Part shown: piece after piece, positions 8,369-16,672 of the stretch
How the letters are laid out: the number at the start of each line of letters is the position of its first letter
How positions within the stretch are numbered: position 1 is the first letter of the stretch
Notes under the pieces: generated by a model
The model's input: only the letters and a program-made list of their open reading frames with translations
Told to the model about the DNA's origin: nothing
Databases searched by the model: none
NCBI RefSeq assembly: GCF_028767125.1
Contig: NZ_JAKCWP010000001.1
Coordinates: forward strand, 558,001 to 622,000
Direction of reading: 5' to 3'
Source: Chelativorans sp. YIM 93263
GTDB taxonomy: Bacteria; Pseudomonadota; Alphaproteobacteria; Rhizobiales; Rhizobiaceae
Length of the DNA: 64,000 bases
Position numbers and translations under genes: made by a program

Positions 8369-9174
8369 GCATTAAAACCCGTATCGGCGCCCAGGAACTG
8401 CTCGAGAATTCTCGCCAACTTCTCTCCCCCGACGGGCGCCATGTCCTTAGTTTCCTGGTGGGAGAGCTCGCCCGCGGCCATGCCGGCCGCGAGATTGGTG
8501 ACGACCGAGCAGGCGGCAACACGCATCCCCAGAAAGCGCGCAATGATGACTTCCGGAACGGTCGACATGCCAACGACATCCCCGCCCAGAATACGCGCCA
8601 TGCGGATCTCCGCCGGTGTCTCGAAGGTGGGGCCGGAAAGCCACATGTAGACCCCGCGATCGATCGTCACCCCTGCTTTTCCCGCCGCCCGCTTGATTCC
8701 CTCCCGTAGCTCCGGATCGTAGGCTTCACTCATTCCGACGAAACGCCGATCGGTTGGCTCTCCGATCAGGGGATTGGTGCCGGAAAAATTGATGTGATCC
8801 TCGATCAGCATAACCGCGCCGGGCGGCATTTCCGGCTTGAGCGAGCCGGCGGCGTTGGTCAGCAAAAGCGTGTTCACCCCGATGGCCGAAAGCGCCTCCA
8901 GCGCCGGGCGCATGGCGGCGGGATCTCCATGCTCGTAATAATGTGCACGGCCGGCAAGCATGACGATCGGCGTTCCCGCAAACCGGCCGGCGACCAGTTC
9001 TCCTGCATGGCCGGAAACGCCGCTTTGCGGAAAACCGGGCAGTTCGCTGTAGGGAATGCGCACGGCGTCTTCCACGCGCTCGACAAGATCGCCCAGTCCG
9101 GAGCCGAGCGTCAGCGCCACGCGCGGCACAAACTCACCAAGACGTTCTTTCAGAATCTGCGCGGCTTTGCTCAT
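8365..9174 (-). CDS. punA: Purine-nucleoside phosphorylase (trimeric, inosine/guanosine type)
   Basis: This 269-aa class I PNP cleaves purine nucleosides with phosphate to base and ribose 1-phosphate. Visible signatures are TLGSGLGDL near residue 22 (phosphate loop), [10 protein letters not shown] near residue 74 (the family's GRxHxYE motif), LTNAAGSL near residue 106, and [11 protein letters not shown] near residue 188. The residue after VVTN is Leu rather than the Asn-flanked pattern of hexameric enzymes. It overlaps cdd and deoA by 4 bp each (ATGA junctions), so translation is coupled. Confidence 0.94.
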   Translation of the reverse strand: MSKAAQILKERLGEFVPRVALTLGSGLGDLVERVEDAVRIPYSELPGFPQSGVSGHAGELVAGRFAGTPIVMLAGRAHYYEHGDPAAMRPALEALSAIGVNTLLLTNAAGSLKPEMPPGAVMLIEDHINFSGTNPLIGEPTDRRFVGMSEAYDPELREGIKRAAGKAGVTIDRGVYMWLSGPTFETPAEIRMARILGGDVVGMSTVPEVIIARFLGMRVAACSVVTNLAAGMAAGELSHQETKDMAPVGGEKLARILEQFLGADTGFNA

Positions 9175-9566
9175 GCGCCGGGCTCCATATCGAATGCGCT
9201 CGGGAAGATTGCGGTGAACGGCACGGTCTCCACCACGCCGTCGACGTCACACAAATGCAGCTTCGCATCCGCAGTCACGAACTCGGAAAGCCGTTGCCGG
9301 CAGCCGCCGCAGGGCATGATTTTCGGCATTTTCTCGGCGACTACGGCAATCTCCGTCACGCGCCCACCGCCGGCCATGATCATATGGCCGAGCGCAGTTG
9401 TCTCGGCGCACCAACCCTCAGGGTAGGACGCGTTCTCGATATTGCAGCCGGCGTGAACGGCGCCGTCATCGGTGCGCACCGCCGCACCGACCGGAAAGCG
9501 CGAATACGGCGCATAGGAACGGGCCATGGCAGCCTTTGCTGCGGAAAAAAGCGCGTGGCCGCTCAC
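9171..9566 (-). CDS. cdd: Cytidine deaminase
   Basis: This 131-aa homotetrameric-type deaminase converts cytidine or deoxycytidine to uridine or deoxyuridine, which DeoA and other salvage enzymes can then use. The zinc site is clear: WCAETTAL (Cys and catalytic Glu near residues 53-55) and PCGGCRQ (two Cys near residues 87-90). AGCNIENASYPEGWCAE is the standard substrate-binding segment. It begins 1 bp after the upstream permease ends and overlaps punA by 4 bp. Confidence 0.97.
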   Translation of the reverse strand: MSGHALFSAAKAAMARSYAPYSRFPVGAAVRTDDGAVHAGCNIENASYPEGWCAETTALGHMIMAGGGRVTEIAVVAEKMPKIMPCGGCRQRLSEFVTADAKLHLCDVDGVVETVPFTAIFPSAFDMEPGA

Positions 9567-9567
9567 A

Positions 9568-10548
9568 TCAACGCTCCTTTACGTAGGGGACACCGCCAGC
9601 GCGCGGCGGTATGGCCTTACCTATAAAGCCGGCCAGCAGGATTACCGTCAGAATATAGGGTAGTGCCTGGATGAACTGCACAGGCACCTGGCCGATAATT
9701 GGCAGCGGCGTACCTTGAATGCGGATGGCGAACGCGTCCAGAAGCCCAAACAGCAGGCAGGCGAACATCACGGGCACCGGGCGCCACTTGGCAAAGATGA
9801 GTGCTGCCAGCGCGATGAAGCCCCGCCCGGCCGTCATATCCTTTACGAAGCCGGCATTCTGCGACAGCGCCAGATACGTGCCGGCGAGCCCGGTGAGAAT
9901 GCCGGTGCACATCACGGCGCGATAACGCAGCCACGCGACCGAAATGCCGGCCGTATCGACCGCTGCCGGGTTCTCCCCCACCGCCCGCAGACGCAGGCCG
10001 AAGCGCGTGCGGAAAAGCACCCACCAGGTGAACGGAACCAACAGAAAGGCGGCGTAGGCGATCAGGGAATGGCCCGAGAGAAGGTCGGAGTATATCCGGC
10101 CAATCAGCGGCAGATCGCTCACCGCATCCGCGAAAGGCAATTGGACGGCCCGGAACCGTGCATCAGCGGAAAGAAGCGGTGTGCGCCCGCCCTGGCTGAA
10201 CCAGGCCTGCCCGAGGATCACGGCCGAGCCGGCGGCAATGAAATTGATCGCGACACCGGACACGATCTGGTTCCCCCGATGGGTAATCGAAGCAAACCCA
10301 TGCACGAGCGCGAAAAAGGTGGAAACTAGAACGGCAGCACCCAGACCAACCCAGGCCGAGCCGTAGACGGCTGCAGCAGCACCGGCGGCGAAGGCACCTG
10401 CGAGCATCTTTCCTTCCAGCCCGATGTCGAAAACGCCGGAGCGCTCCGAATAGAGCCCGGCGAGCGCAGCGAGCAGGAGCGGAATTGAGACGCGGACCGC
10501 CGAATCCAGAAGGAAGACAAGCGTGGTGAACAGGTCCATATCAGGCAT
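9568..10548 (-). CDS. Nucleoside ABC transporter permease (YufQ/BmpD-like, second permease)
   Basis: This 326-aa polytopic membrane protein belongs to the branched-chain/simple-sugar-type permease family used by BMP nucleoside importers. ERSGVFDIGLEGKMLAGAF near residues 31-49 and AGRGFIALAALIFAKWRP near residue 245 are characteristic. The start at 10548 overlaps the upstream permease by 8 bp. A second in-frame ATG at 10539 avoids the overlap and is equally plausible. The genomic company (cdd, punA, deoA) strongly implies nucleoside import. Confidence 0.9.
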   Translation of the reverse strand: MPDMDLFTTLVFLLDSAVRVSIPLLLAALAGLYSERSGVFDIGLEGKMLAGAFAAGAAAAVYGSAWVGLGAAVLVSTFFALVHGFASITHRGNQIVSGVAINFIAAGSAVILGQAWFSQGGRTPLLSADARFRAVQLPFADAVSDLPLIGRIYSDLLSGHSLIAYAAFLLVPFTWWVLFRTRFGLRLRAVGENPAAVDTAGISVAWLRYRAVMCTGILTGLAGTYLALSQNAGFVKDMTAGRGFIALAALIFAKWRPVPVMFACLLFGLLDAFAIRIQGTPLPIIGQVPVQFIQALPYILTVILLAGFIGKAIPPRAGGVPYVKER

Positions 10549-11677
10549 CTCCCCCGTGCTTCAGCGCACCACCGCCCGCGCGCGGGAGTCTTGCGAAAAC
10601 CGCCTGCAAACTTGGCCGGAACATATGCTCCAGTGCACCTGCGAACAGAATGACGAGGCCTTGGATAATGACGAGCATATCGCGCGAAATTCCCGGCATC
10701 TCGAAGGATAGCTCGGCCCCGCCCTGATAGAGGATGCCGAACAGGACGGCTGCTGGCACGACCCCCGCGGGATGGGAGCGGCCCATCAACGCCACGGCAA
10801 TGCCGACGAAGCCCGCTTCGGTGACGAAATCGATCTGCAGCCGGCCAAGGTCGCCCATGATCGGGTTCACCGCCATCATTCCGGCCAGTGCGCCGGAAAC
10901 CAGCATCGTGATAATGATGATGCGTGCTTCGTTGACCCCCGCATAATGCGCCGCCTTGGGGCTGTGCCCGCGCATGCGTATTTCATAGCCGAGCCGTGTG
11001 CGCCAGATGAGCACCCAGACCAGGAACGCGGCGAGAAGTGCCAGAAAAAAGGAAACGTTCAGCGGTGCTGAGCGAATGCTGAAGCCCAGCGCCTCCAGCA
11101 TCCAGTTGATCTTCGGCAGTTGCCCGCCTTCCAGGAAATTGCGTGTCTGCGGTGCCTGGCTTGCGGCTGGCTTCAACACATTGACAAGCAGATAGACCAT
11201 CAGGCTCGCCGCGATAAAGTTGAACATGATGGTCGTGATGACGATGTGGGAGCCGCGCTTTGCCTGCAGATAGGCGGGGATGAACGCCCAGGCCGCCCCG
11301 GCAATCGCCGCGCCGGCGACCGCCAGCGGAAAGGTGAGCCACCACGGCAATATGCTGTCGAAGGTCAGGCAAGCCGCGGCGACGCCCAATCCGCCGACAT
11401 AGGCCTGCCCTTCGCCGCCGATGTTGAAAAGCTTGCAGTGGAAGGCGACAGCCACCGCCAGGCCGGTGAAAATGAAACTCGTCGCGTAGTAGAGTGTGTA
11501 GGCAACTCCCTGGCCGTAGCCCAACGCGCCATCGACGATGATGGCCGCCGCGCGCAGCGGGTTCTCGCCGATCAGGAGCACGACGAATCCCGCGACGATG
11601 AAGGCGACGGCGAGATTGATGAGCGGGATCAGCCCGTAATCGGCCCAGGCGGGCAGCTTTGCATAAGGCGCACTCAC
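10541..11677 (-). CDS. Nucleoside ABC transporter permease (YufP/BmpC-like, first permease)
   Basis: This 378-aa integral membrane permease has about ten predicted hydrophobic segments. FNIGGEGQAYVGGL near residue 86 and MNFIAA/TIMFNFIA near residue 150 match the large permease of BMP-family nucleoside importers. GHSPKAAHYAGVNEARI near residue 242 is the cytoplasmic EAA-like loop. Its start overlaps the ATPase stop by 4 bp. With the ATPase and the next permease it forms the membrane part of a type I-like ABC importer. Confidence 0.9.
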   Translation of the reverse strand: MSAPYAKLPAWADYGLIPLINLAVAFIVAGFVVLLIGENPLRAAAIIVDGALGYGQGVAYTLYYATSFIFTGLAVAVAFHCKLFNIGGEGQAYVGGLGVAAACLTFDSILPWWLTFPLAVAGAAIAGAAWAFIPAYLQAKRGSHIVITTIMFNFIAASLMVYLLVNVLKPAASQAPQTRNFLEGGQLPKINWMLEALGFSIRSAPLNVSFFLALLAAFLVWVLIWRTRLGYEIRMRGHSPKAAHYAGVNEARIIIITMLVSGALAGMMAVNPIMGDLGRLQIDFVTEAGFVGIAVALMGRSHPAGVVPAAVLFGILYQGGAELSFEMPGISRDMLVIIQGLVILFAGALEHMFRPSLQAVFARLPRAGGGALKHGGDA

Positions 11678-13206
11678 TCCGCCGCCTCCTTTTCCCCGAC
11701 GCCGGCCATGAGCAAACCAAGCTCTCCTTCGGTTGCCTCGGTATTCCGCTCGCCGACGAGGCGGCCGGCGAACATGACGAGGATTCGGTCGGAGAGCGAA
11801 CGAATCTCGTCCAGTTCCACGGACACCAGAAGCACGGCCTTGCCCTGATCGCGCATATCGATGAGCCGCTTGTGAATGAATTCGATCGCGCCGACATCCA
11901 CGCCCCGGGTCGGCTGGCCGACCACAAGCACCTTCGGGTCCTGCTCCATCTCACGGGCGAGCACGATCTTTTGCTGGTTACCGCCGGAGAAATTGGCCGT
12001 CTTCAGCCGCGCATCGGCCGGGCGGATGTCGTATCTCTCGATTTTCTCCTGGGCGTCTCGGCGGATTTCCTCGATTTTGAGGAAAGGACCGTTCAGATAT
12101 CTCTCCTGCCAGTGATAGCCGAGAATGGCGTTCTCGCTCTCCTCGAAAGGCAGGACGAGGCCCATATTGTGCCGGTCTTCCGGCACATGGGCCATGCCGC
12201 GGCGGCGCAGATCGGCCGCATCAGCCTCGCCCGTCAGTTCCACCGGCGCGCCATCGAGCGTGACGGTACCGGAAACGGCCCGGCGAATGCCCGTTATGGT
12301 CTCGAGAAGCTGCGATTGGCCGTTGCCGGCCACTCCGGCAATGCCGACGATTTCGCCCGCGCGCACCTCGAAGGAGACGTTGTCAACCACTTTGACGCCG
12401 CGTGAATCCTCGACGGTGAGATCCCGCACGGACAAGAGCACGTCGCCTGGGGTAGCCGGACCCTTTTCGACGCGCAGCAGCACGCGACGCCCCACCATCA
12501 GTTCAGCAAGCTCCTCGACCGTTGTGTCCGCAGTTTCGCGCGTGGCGACCAGTTCCCCCTGGCGCATCACCGAGACATTGTCGGTGACTGCCATGATCTC
12601 GCGGAGCTTGTGCGTGATGAGGACGATCGTCTTGCCTTCATCCTTGAGCTGGCGAAGAATGCGGAAGAGGTGGTCGGCCTCGGGAGGTGTGAGAACCCCC
12701 GTCGGCTCGTCCAGGATGAGCGTGTCGGCACCGCGGAAGAGTGCCTTCAGGATCTCCACGCGCTGCTGCAGACCCACAGGCAGGTCCTCAATCAACGCAT
12801 CCGGATCGACCTCAAGGCCGTAGTCGCGTTCAAGCCGCTCCAGCTCCGAACGTGCCTTGGCGATCGAGGTCTTGAGAAGCGGCTCGCCCTCCGCGCCGAG
12901 AATGATGTTCTCCAGCACAGTGAAATTGTGCACCAGCATGAAGTGTTGATGCACCATGCCGATGCCGCGCGCTATCGCGTCGCTCGGCGTGTTTATGAGA
13001 GCGCGCTCGCCATTAACGTAAATCTCGCCGCTATCCGCCTGATAAAAGCCGTAGAGGATCGACATCAGCGTGGATTTGCCGGCGCCGTTCTCGCCGATGA
13101 TGCCGTGAATAGTCCCCGGCGCGATTTCCAGGTTGATGTCCCGATTGGCGCGCACAGAGCCGAAGCTCTTGCTGATGCCCTTCAGTGCGATTGCAGCTTC
13201 CGCCAT
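11674..13206 (-). CDS. Nucleoside/simple-sugar ABC transporter ATP-binding protein (two NBDs)
   Basis: This 510-aa protein contains two fused ATP-binding domains, as in RbsA/MglA/YufO proteins. Domain 1 has Walker A GENGAGKST near residue 38, and Walker B LILDEPTGVLTPPEA, a form typical of the YufO group. Domain 2 has GVAGNGQSQL in place of Walker A, the signature FSGGNQQK and VVGQPTRGVDVGA. The degenerate second site is normal for this family. ATG 13206 gives MAEAAIALKGISKSFG. It is the first gene of the six-gene salvage operon. No BMP lipoprotein gene is adjacent. Confidence 0.92.
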   Translation of the reverse strand: MAEAAIALKGISKSFGSVRANRDINLEIAPGTIHGIIGENGAGKSTLMSILYGFYQADSGEIYVNGERALINTPSDAIARGIGMVHQHFMLVHNFTVLENIILGAEGEPLLKTSIAKARSELERLERDYGLEVDPDALIEDLPVGLQQRVEILKALFRGADTLILDEPTGVLTPPEADHLFRILRQLKDEGKTIVLITHKLREIMAVTDNVSVMRQGELVATRETADTTVEELAELMVGRRVLLRVEKGPATPGDVLLSVRDLTVEDSRGVKVVDNVSFEVRAGEIVGIAGVAGNGQSQLLETITGIRRAVSGTVTLDGAPVELTGEADAADLRRRGMAHVPEDRHNMGLVLPFEESENAILGYHWQERYLNGPFLKIEEIRRDAQEKIERYDIRPADARLKTANFSGGNQQKIVLAREMEQDPKVLVVGQPTRGVDVGAIEFIHKRLIDMRDQGKAVLLVSVELDEIRSLSDRILVMFAGRLVGERNTEATEGELGLLMAGVGEKEAAE

Positions 13207-13327
13207 GTGCGGGCCCGCTTCCCCGTTTATTATCTTTTGATCGAAGCTGGTATCACGCTGTTTCTCGGCTGCCAAGCGATCCCGCCCGACACTCGACAAA
13301 TGGTTGCGGACTTGCCAATCTCGCCGC

Positions 13328-14503
13328 ATGACCAACACAACATACCTTCCTTTCAGTTTTCATACGACGCCGGGCATCATCTTTGAATGTGGGGTTACGC
13401 GCCGCCTGGGAAAAATCGTCTCCCCAAGGCTTGGCAACCGCATCCTCTCCGTGACCGACCCGGGCCTCCGCAAAATTGGCCTCGCAGAGGGAGCGCTCGA
13501 GGCTCTGGAGGAGGCGGGCGTTGCCGTCACCGTCTTCGACGAGGTTGAGGCCGATCCCTCGCGAGCGACACTGATGAAGGCAGTTGAGGCAGGCCGCGCG
13601 GCCGGTGTTTCCGGGGTTGTCGGGCTCGGCGGCGGCTCCTCGCTGGATGTTGCCAAGCTCGCAGCACTCCTGCTGGGCTCTGGGGAGGACCTTGATGAAG
13701 CCTGGGGTGTCGCCATGGCCAAGGGGCCGCGCCTGCCGCTGGCGCTTGTTCCGACAACCGCCGGCACCGGATCCGAAGTCACGCCGGTGTCCATCATAAC
13801 GGTCGGGGAGGAGGAGAAGCGCGGCGTTTCGAGTCCCGTCATCCTGCCCGATATTGCCGTACTCGACCCGGAACTGACGGTCGGGCTGCCGCCGGCGATC
13901 ACCGCTGCCACGGGCATCGATGCCATGGTGCACGCCATCGAGGCCTACGCCTCGAAATCGCCCAACAACAATCCGCTTTCGCGAATGTTGGCACGCGAGG
14001 CGCTGCGGCTTCTCGGCGCCAATATCGAAAGGGCCGTTTCCGACGGGCGCGATATCGAGGCGCGCGGTGCCATGCTCCTGGGAGCGATGCTTGCTGGTCA
14101 GGCTTTCGCCAATTCGCCTGTGGCCGCCGTCCACGCGCTGGCCTATCCGATCGGCGGCACCTTCCATGTACCGCACGGGCTTTCCAACGCGCTCGTCCTG
14201 CCGCATGTGTTGCGCTTCAACGCGCCTGACGCGGCGCATCTTTATGCCGAGATCGCTTGTCACGCCTTTCCGCATCTGGCTCGCGATGAAGGCAATCAGG
14301 CGCTCTGCGCCGCCTTCATCGAGGAGCTTGCCGCCTTGTCGAGAAAGCTCGGGCTCCCGACGCGGCTGCGCGAGGTGAAAATCGGCGAGGAGCACCTGGA
14401 GACGATGGCGCGCGACGCCATGAAGCAAACGCGTCTGCTCGTGAACAATCCGCGGGAGGTGTCGGAAGCCGACGCGCTCGCAATCTATCGTGCGGCCTGG
14501 TAA
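13328..14503 (+). CDS. Iron-containing alcohol dehydrogenase family protein
   Basis: This 391-aa protein belongs to the group III, Fe-dependent alcohol dehydrogenases. NAD(P) binding is shown by GLGGGSSLDVAK near residue 95 and VPTTAGTGSEVTPVSI near residue 140. Metal ligands lie in GIDAMVHAIEAY (Asp, His) and in PIGGTFHVPHGLSNA (His, His). Substrate is unknown; candidates are short-chain aldehydes, lactaldehyde or maleylacetate. ATG 13328 (MTNTTYLPF) is preferred to an ATG 24 bp upstream. It is divergent from the nucleoside ATPase gene and only 2 bp before a thioesterase, suggesting an operon. Confidence 0.9.
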   Translation: MTNTTYLPFSFHTTPGIIFECGVTRRLGKIVSPRLGNRILSVTDPGLRKIGLAEGALEALEEAGVAVTVFDEVEADPSRATLMKAVEAGRAAGVSGVVGLGGGSSLDVAKLAALLLGSGEDLDEAWGVAMAKGPRLPLALVPTTAGTGSEVTPVSIITVGEEEKRGVSSPVILPDIAVLDPELTVGLPPAITAATGIDAMVHAIEAYASKSPNNNPLSRMLAREALRLLGANIERAVSDGRDIEARGAMLLGAMLAGQAFANSPVAAVHALAYPIGGTFHVPHGLSNALVLPHVLRFNAPDAAHLYAEIACHAFPHLARDEGNQALCAAFIEELAALSRKLGLPTRLREVKIGEEHLETMARDAMKQTRLLVNNPREVSEADALAIYRAAW

Positions 14504-14505
14504 GA

Positions 14506-14943
14506 ATGGCCGAGCGTCCCGAGCCCTCTGCACGCGAAGCCTATCGCGCCTTTCGCGCCATACCGACACGCTGGATGGACAACGACGTCTACGGCCACAT
14601 GAACAACGTGGTGCATTATTCCTTCTTCGATACAGCGGTGAACGGCTGGCTCATCGACAAACGGCTGCTCGATATTCACGAAAGCAGTGAAGTCGGCCTC
14701 GTGGTGGAGACGGGTTGCCGCTACTTCTCCGAAATCGCCTTTCCCGATACGGTGGCCGCGGGCCTGCGTGTCGCTCGCATTGGCACATCTTCCGTGCGCT
14801 ACGAGGTTGGTTTGTTCCGGAACGACGAAACCCTGGCGGCGGCCGAAGGGTTTTTTGTTCATGTCTATGTGGATCGCAAAACACGCCGCCCGCAGCCCAT
14901 CGCCCCGGCCCTACGTGCTGCGCTGGAGGAAATTGCGTCATGA
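14506..14943 (+). CDS. Hotdog-fold acyl-CoA thioesterase (4-hydroxybenzoyl-CoA/FcbC type)
   Basis: This 145-aa single hotdog-domain protein has the motif TRWMDNDVYGHMNNVVHYSFFD near residues 18-40 (quoted in part: DNDVYGHMNN), with the catalytic Asp of the FcbC/YbgC branch. It hydrolyses an acyl- or aroyl-CoA thioester in the cytoplasm; the acyl group cannot be predicted. It starts 2 bp after the dehydrogenase stop and overlaps slyX by 4 bp (ATGA). Confidence 0.88.
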   Translation: MAERPEPSAREAYRAFRAIPTRWMDNDVYGHMNNVVHYSFFDTAVNGWLIDKRLLDIHESSEVGLVVETGCRYFSEIAFPDTVAAGLRVARIGTSSVRYEVGLFRNDETLAAAEGFFVHVYVDRKTRRPQPIAPALRAALEEIAS

Positions 14944-15140
14944 GCGATCGGCTGGAGAAGCTGGAAATCCTGACGGCTGAGCAGGAGAAGACCATTGAGG
15001 AATTGTCCGATCAGATTACCGAACAGTGGCGGGTGATCGATCAACTCCAGAAGAAACTCGACAGCCTGACGGAGCGCTTCCTGGCATTGGAGGAGCAGAC
15101 AGCGCCGGAAACCCCCGTGACAAAGCCGCCGCATTGGTAG
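14940..15140 (+). CDS. slyX: SlyX family protein
   Basis: This 66-aa protein is predicted to be almost entirely coiled coil (heptad pattern LEKLEILTAEQEKTIEELSD), ending in the conserved PPHW of SlyX. The molecular function of SlyX is not known. It overlaps the thioesterase stop by 4 bp and is probably the last gene of the operon. Confidence 0.9.
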   Translation: MSDRLEKLEILTAEQEKTIEELSDQITEQWRVIDQLQKKLDSLTERFLALEEQTAPETPVTKPPHW

Positions 15141-15278
15141 CCCGGATTTACGCGGGTGAAATCGCAATGGGAAGGAAACGGCCGCAAAGTTGCTCATAGC
15201 AATTCGTAAACAGGTGTAGAGCGGTCCTTCGTGCTGGAACATAGCAAAGCGTGATCTTTACGCCGGGTGAACGACAGC

Positions 15279-15632
15279 TCAGCCTTGCTCCACCTCCTGT
15301 AGGAAACTCTCCAGAACCTTCCGGCTGCGGGCCAGTTTTTCCGATTTCTGGTGGGCTAGGCGGATTTGTTCATGCAAGGCGTTGCGAAGTTCGTCACACG
15401 GTTCGAAGACGGAGCCTTCTCCTCTCACACACGGCAAAAACTGCCGGATCGTGGCAAGGGTCATGCCCGCTGAGCCGAGCAGCTTGATCCGCTCGACAGT
15501 GCGCTCCTCAGCCGGATCGTAATCCCGGTAACCACTTGTGGTGCGCTGCGGCTTCAGCAGCCCTTCGGCCTCGTAATAGCGTAGCATGCGAATGCTCACG
15601 CCTGTGCGCTTTGACAGTTCGCCAATTTTCAT
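15279..15632 (-). CDS. MerR family transcriptional regulator
   Basis: This 117-aa protein has an N-terminal MerR winged helix-turn-helix (MKIGELSKRTGVSIRMLRYYE, quoted in part), followed by a dimerization coiled coil (about 75-115). Two Cys lie in the linker (CVRGEGSVFEPC near residues 67-78). It lacks the C-terminal metal-binding loop of CueR/ZntR types, and an organic or oxidative effector is as likely as a metal. It is divergent from the class IV aminotransferase gene. The intergenic MerR-type dyad suggests control of that gene and of itself. Confidence 0.92.
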   Translation of the reverse strand: MKIGELSKRTGVSIRMLRYYEAEGLLKPQRTTSGYRDYDPAEERTVERIKLLGSAGMTLATIRQFLPCVRGEGSVFEPCDELRNALHEQIRLAHQKSEKLARSRKVLESFLQEVEQG

Positions 15633-15641
15633 TTTAAGCCC

Positions 15642-15671
15642 TTGACCCTAACAGTACTGTCAGACTTTAAG
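15642..15671 (+). promoter_or_regulatory. MerR-type promoter/operator for the aminotransferase gene
   Basis: A -35-like TTGACC (15642-15647) is followed by the near-perfect dyad CTAACAGTACTGTCAG (15648-15663, one mismatched pair). A -10-like TTTAAG (15666-15671) comes next, giving an 18-bp spacer. An operator within an over-long spacer is the classic MerR-family arrangement. It reads toward the aminotransferase gene, which has AGGAG 8 bp before ATG 15713. Confidence 0.6.
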
Positions 15672-15712
15672 ACTTTTGCTCTTTCGTGTGAACTCACTCA
15701 GGAGCAAGAATC

Positions 15713-16528
15713 ATGTCTCTCGAAGACAGTGTATATTCAGCCCGGATCAATGGCCATCCGGCGACCGCTGCGGAGCTGATCCCGTTGGCCTTTGCGGGAT
15801 TTGCGCACTTCACAGCGATGCAAATCAGAAACGGCACGGTCAAAGGACTGGACCTCCATCTGGCACGCCTACGCAACGCATCAATGGAGTTTCTCGGTAG
15901 AGCGTTGCCCGATGAACAGATCCGGTCCTATGTAAAGTCGGCCATTGACGACGGACCAGATGACCAGTCGCTGACGGTCACCGTATTTTCGCGCAGTGGC
16001 GAGTTCACTGCCGAAAGTATGGACGTTGAGCCGGCGGTTCTCGTCCGTACAGGAGCACCATCGAACGGCCCACGAGGTCCGCTGCGGCTGAGCGCAGTGG
16101 ATCACGAGAGGCCCTTGGCCAGCATAAAGCACGTTGGTGAGGCCGGCAAAACCTACTACTTACACCAAGCCGTCCGGGAGGGCTTTGATGACGCCGCTTT
16201 CGTGGACAGGCGCGGGAGATTGAGTGAGGCAACAATCTGGAACCTCGTCTTTTGGGATGGTGAAGCTGCTATTTGGCCAAGGGCTGCGATCTTGAACGGC
16301 ACCATGATGGGCATCATTCAGCGGCAACTGGATCGTCTCGGAATACCTCAGCGGCATGAAGAGATCACCTTCGAACGCCTTGAAGGTTTGTCCGGCGCGG
16401 CGGTTATGAACTCGTGGACCCCGGGTATCGCGGTAACCGCCATCGCTTCAAACGTTATCCCAGAAGCAAAACCGTTCATGAGCCTGCTTCATAAAGCCTA
16501 CGAGGCTGAACCAGCCAATTTCCTTTAG
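15713..16528 (+). CDS. Class IV (branched-chain/D-amino acid type) aminotransferase-like PLP protein
   Basis: This 271-aa PLP fold-type IV protein has a candidate Schiff-base Lys in LASIKHVGEAGK near residue 142 and the conserved RGRLSEATIWNLVF segment near residues 165-178, with the cofactor-binding Glu. Family members include IlvE, D-amino acid transaminase and aminodeoxychorismate lyase; the sequence does not decide between them. The gene is alone and divergent from merR, so it is probably the main target of that regulator. AGGAG precedes the ATG at good spacing. Confidence 0.82.
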   Translation: MSLEDSVYSARINGHPATAAELIPLAFAGFAHFTAMQIRNGTVKGLDLHLARLRNASMEFLGRALPDEQIRSYVKSAIDDGPDDQSLTVTVFSRSGEFTAESMDVEPAVLVRTGAPSNGPRGPLRLSAVDHERPLASIKHVGEAGKTYYLHQAVREGFDDAAFVDRRGRLSEATIWNLVFWDGEAAIWPRAAILNGTMMGIIQRQLDRLGIPQRHEEITFERLEGLSGAAVMNSWTPGIAVTAIASNVIPEAKPFMSLLHKAYEAEPANFL

Positions 16529-16610
16529 GGTATCCAACGTCCTGTCCGTTCAATGAACAAAGAGGGGACCCCGGCGTAATCTGCTCGATAACCGGGGGCT
16601 TGCAGGGCAA

Positions 16611-16644
16611 GAAAAGGCCCCGCGCGCCAAGGGCACGCGGGGCC
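16611..16644 (-). terminator. Intrinsic terminator of rpsA
   Basis: On the minus strand a 9-bp perfect GC stem (GGCCCCGCG / CGCGGGGCC, arms 16636-16644 and 16616-16624) is followed by CTTTTC-type sequence at 16615-16611. It lies 29 bp after the rpsA stop. This is a textbook Rho-independent terminator. Confidence 0.85.
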
Positions 16645-16672
16645 AGTATGACGGCGCTATTGCGCGGAAGAA

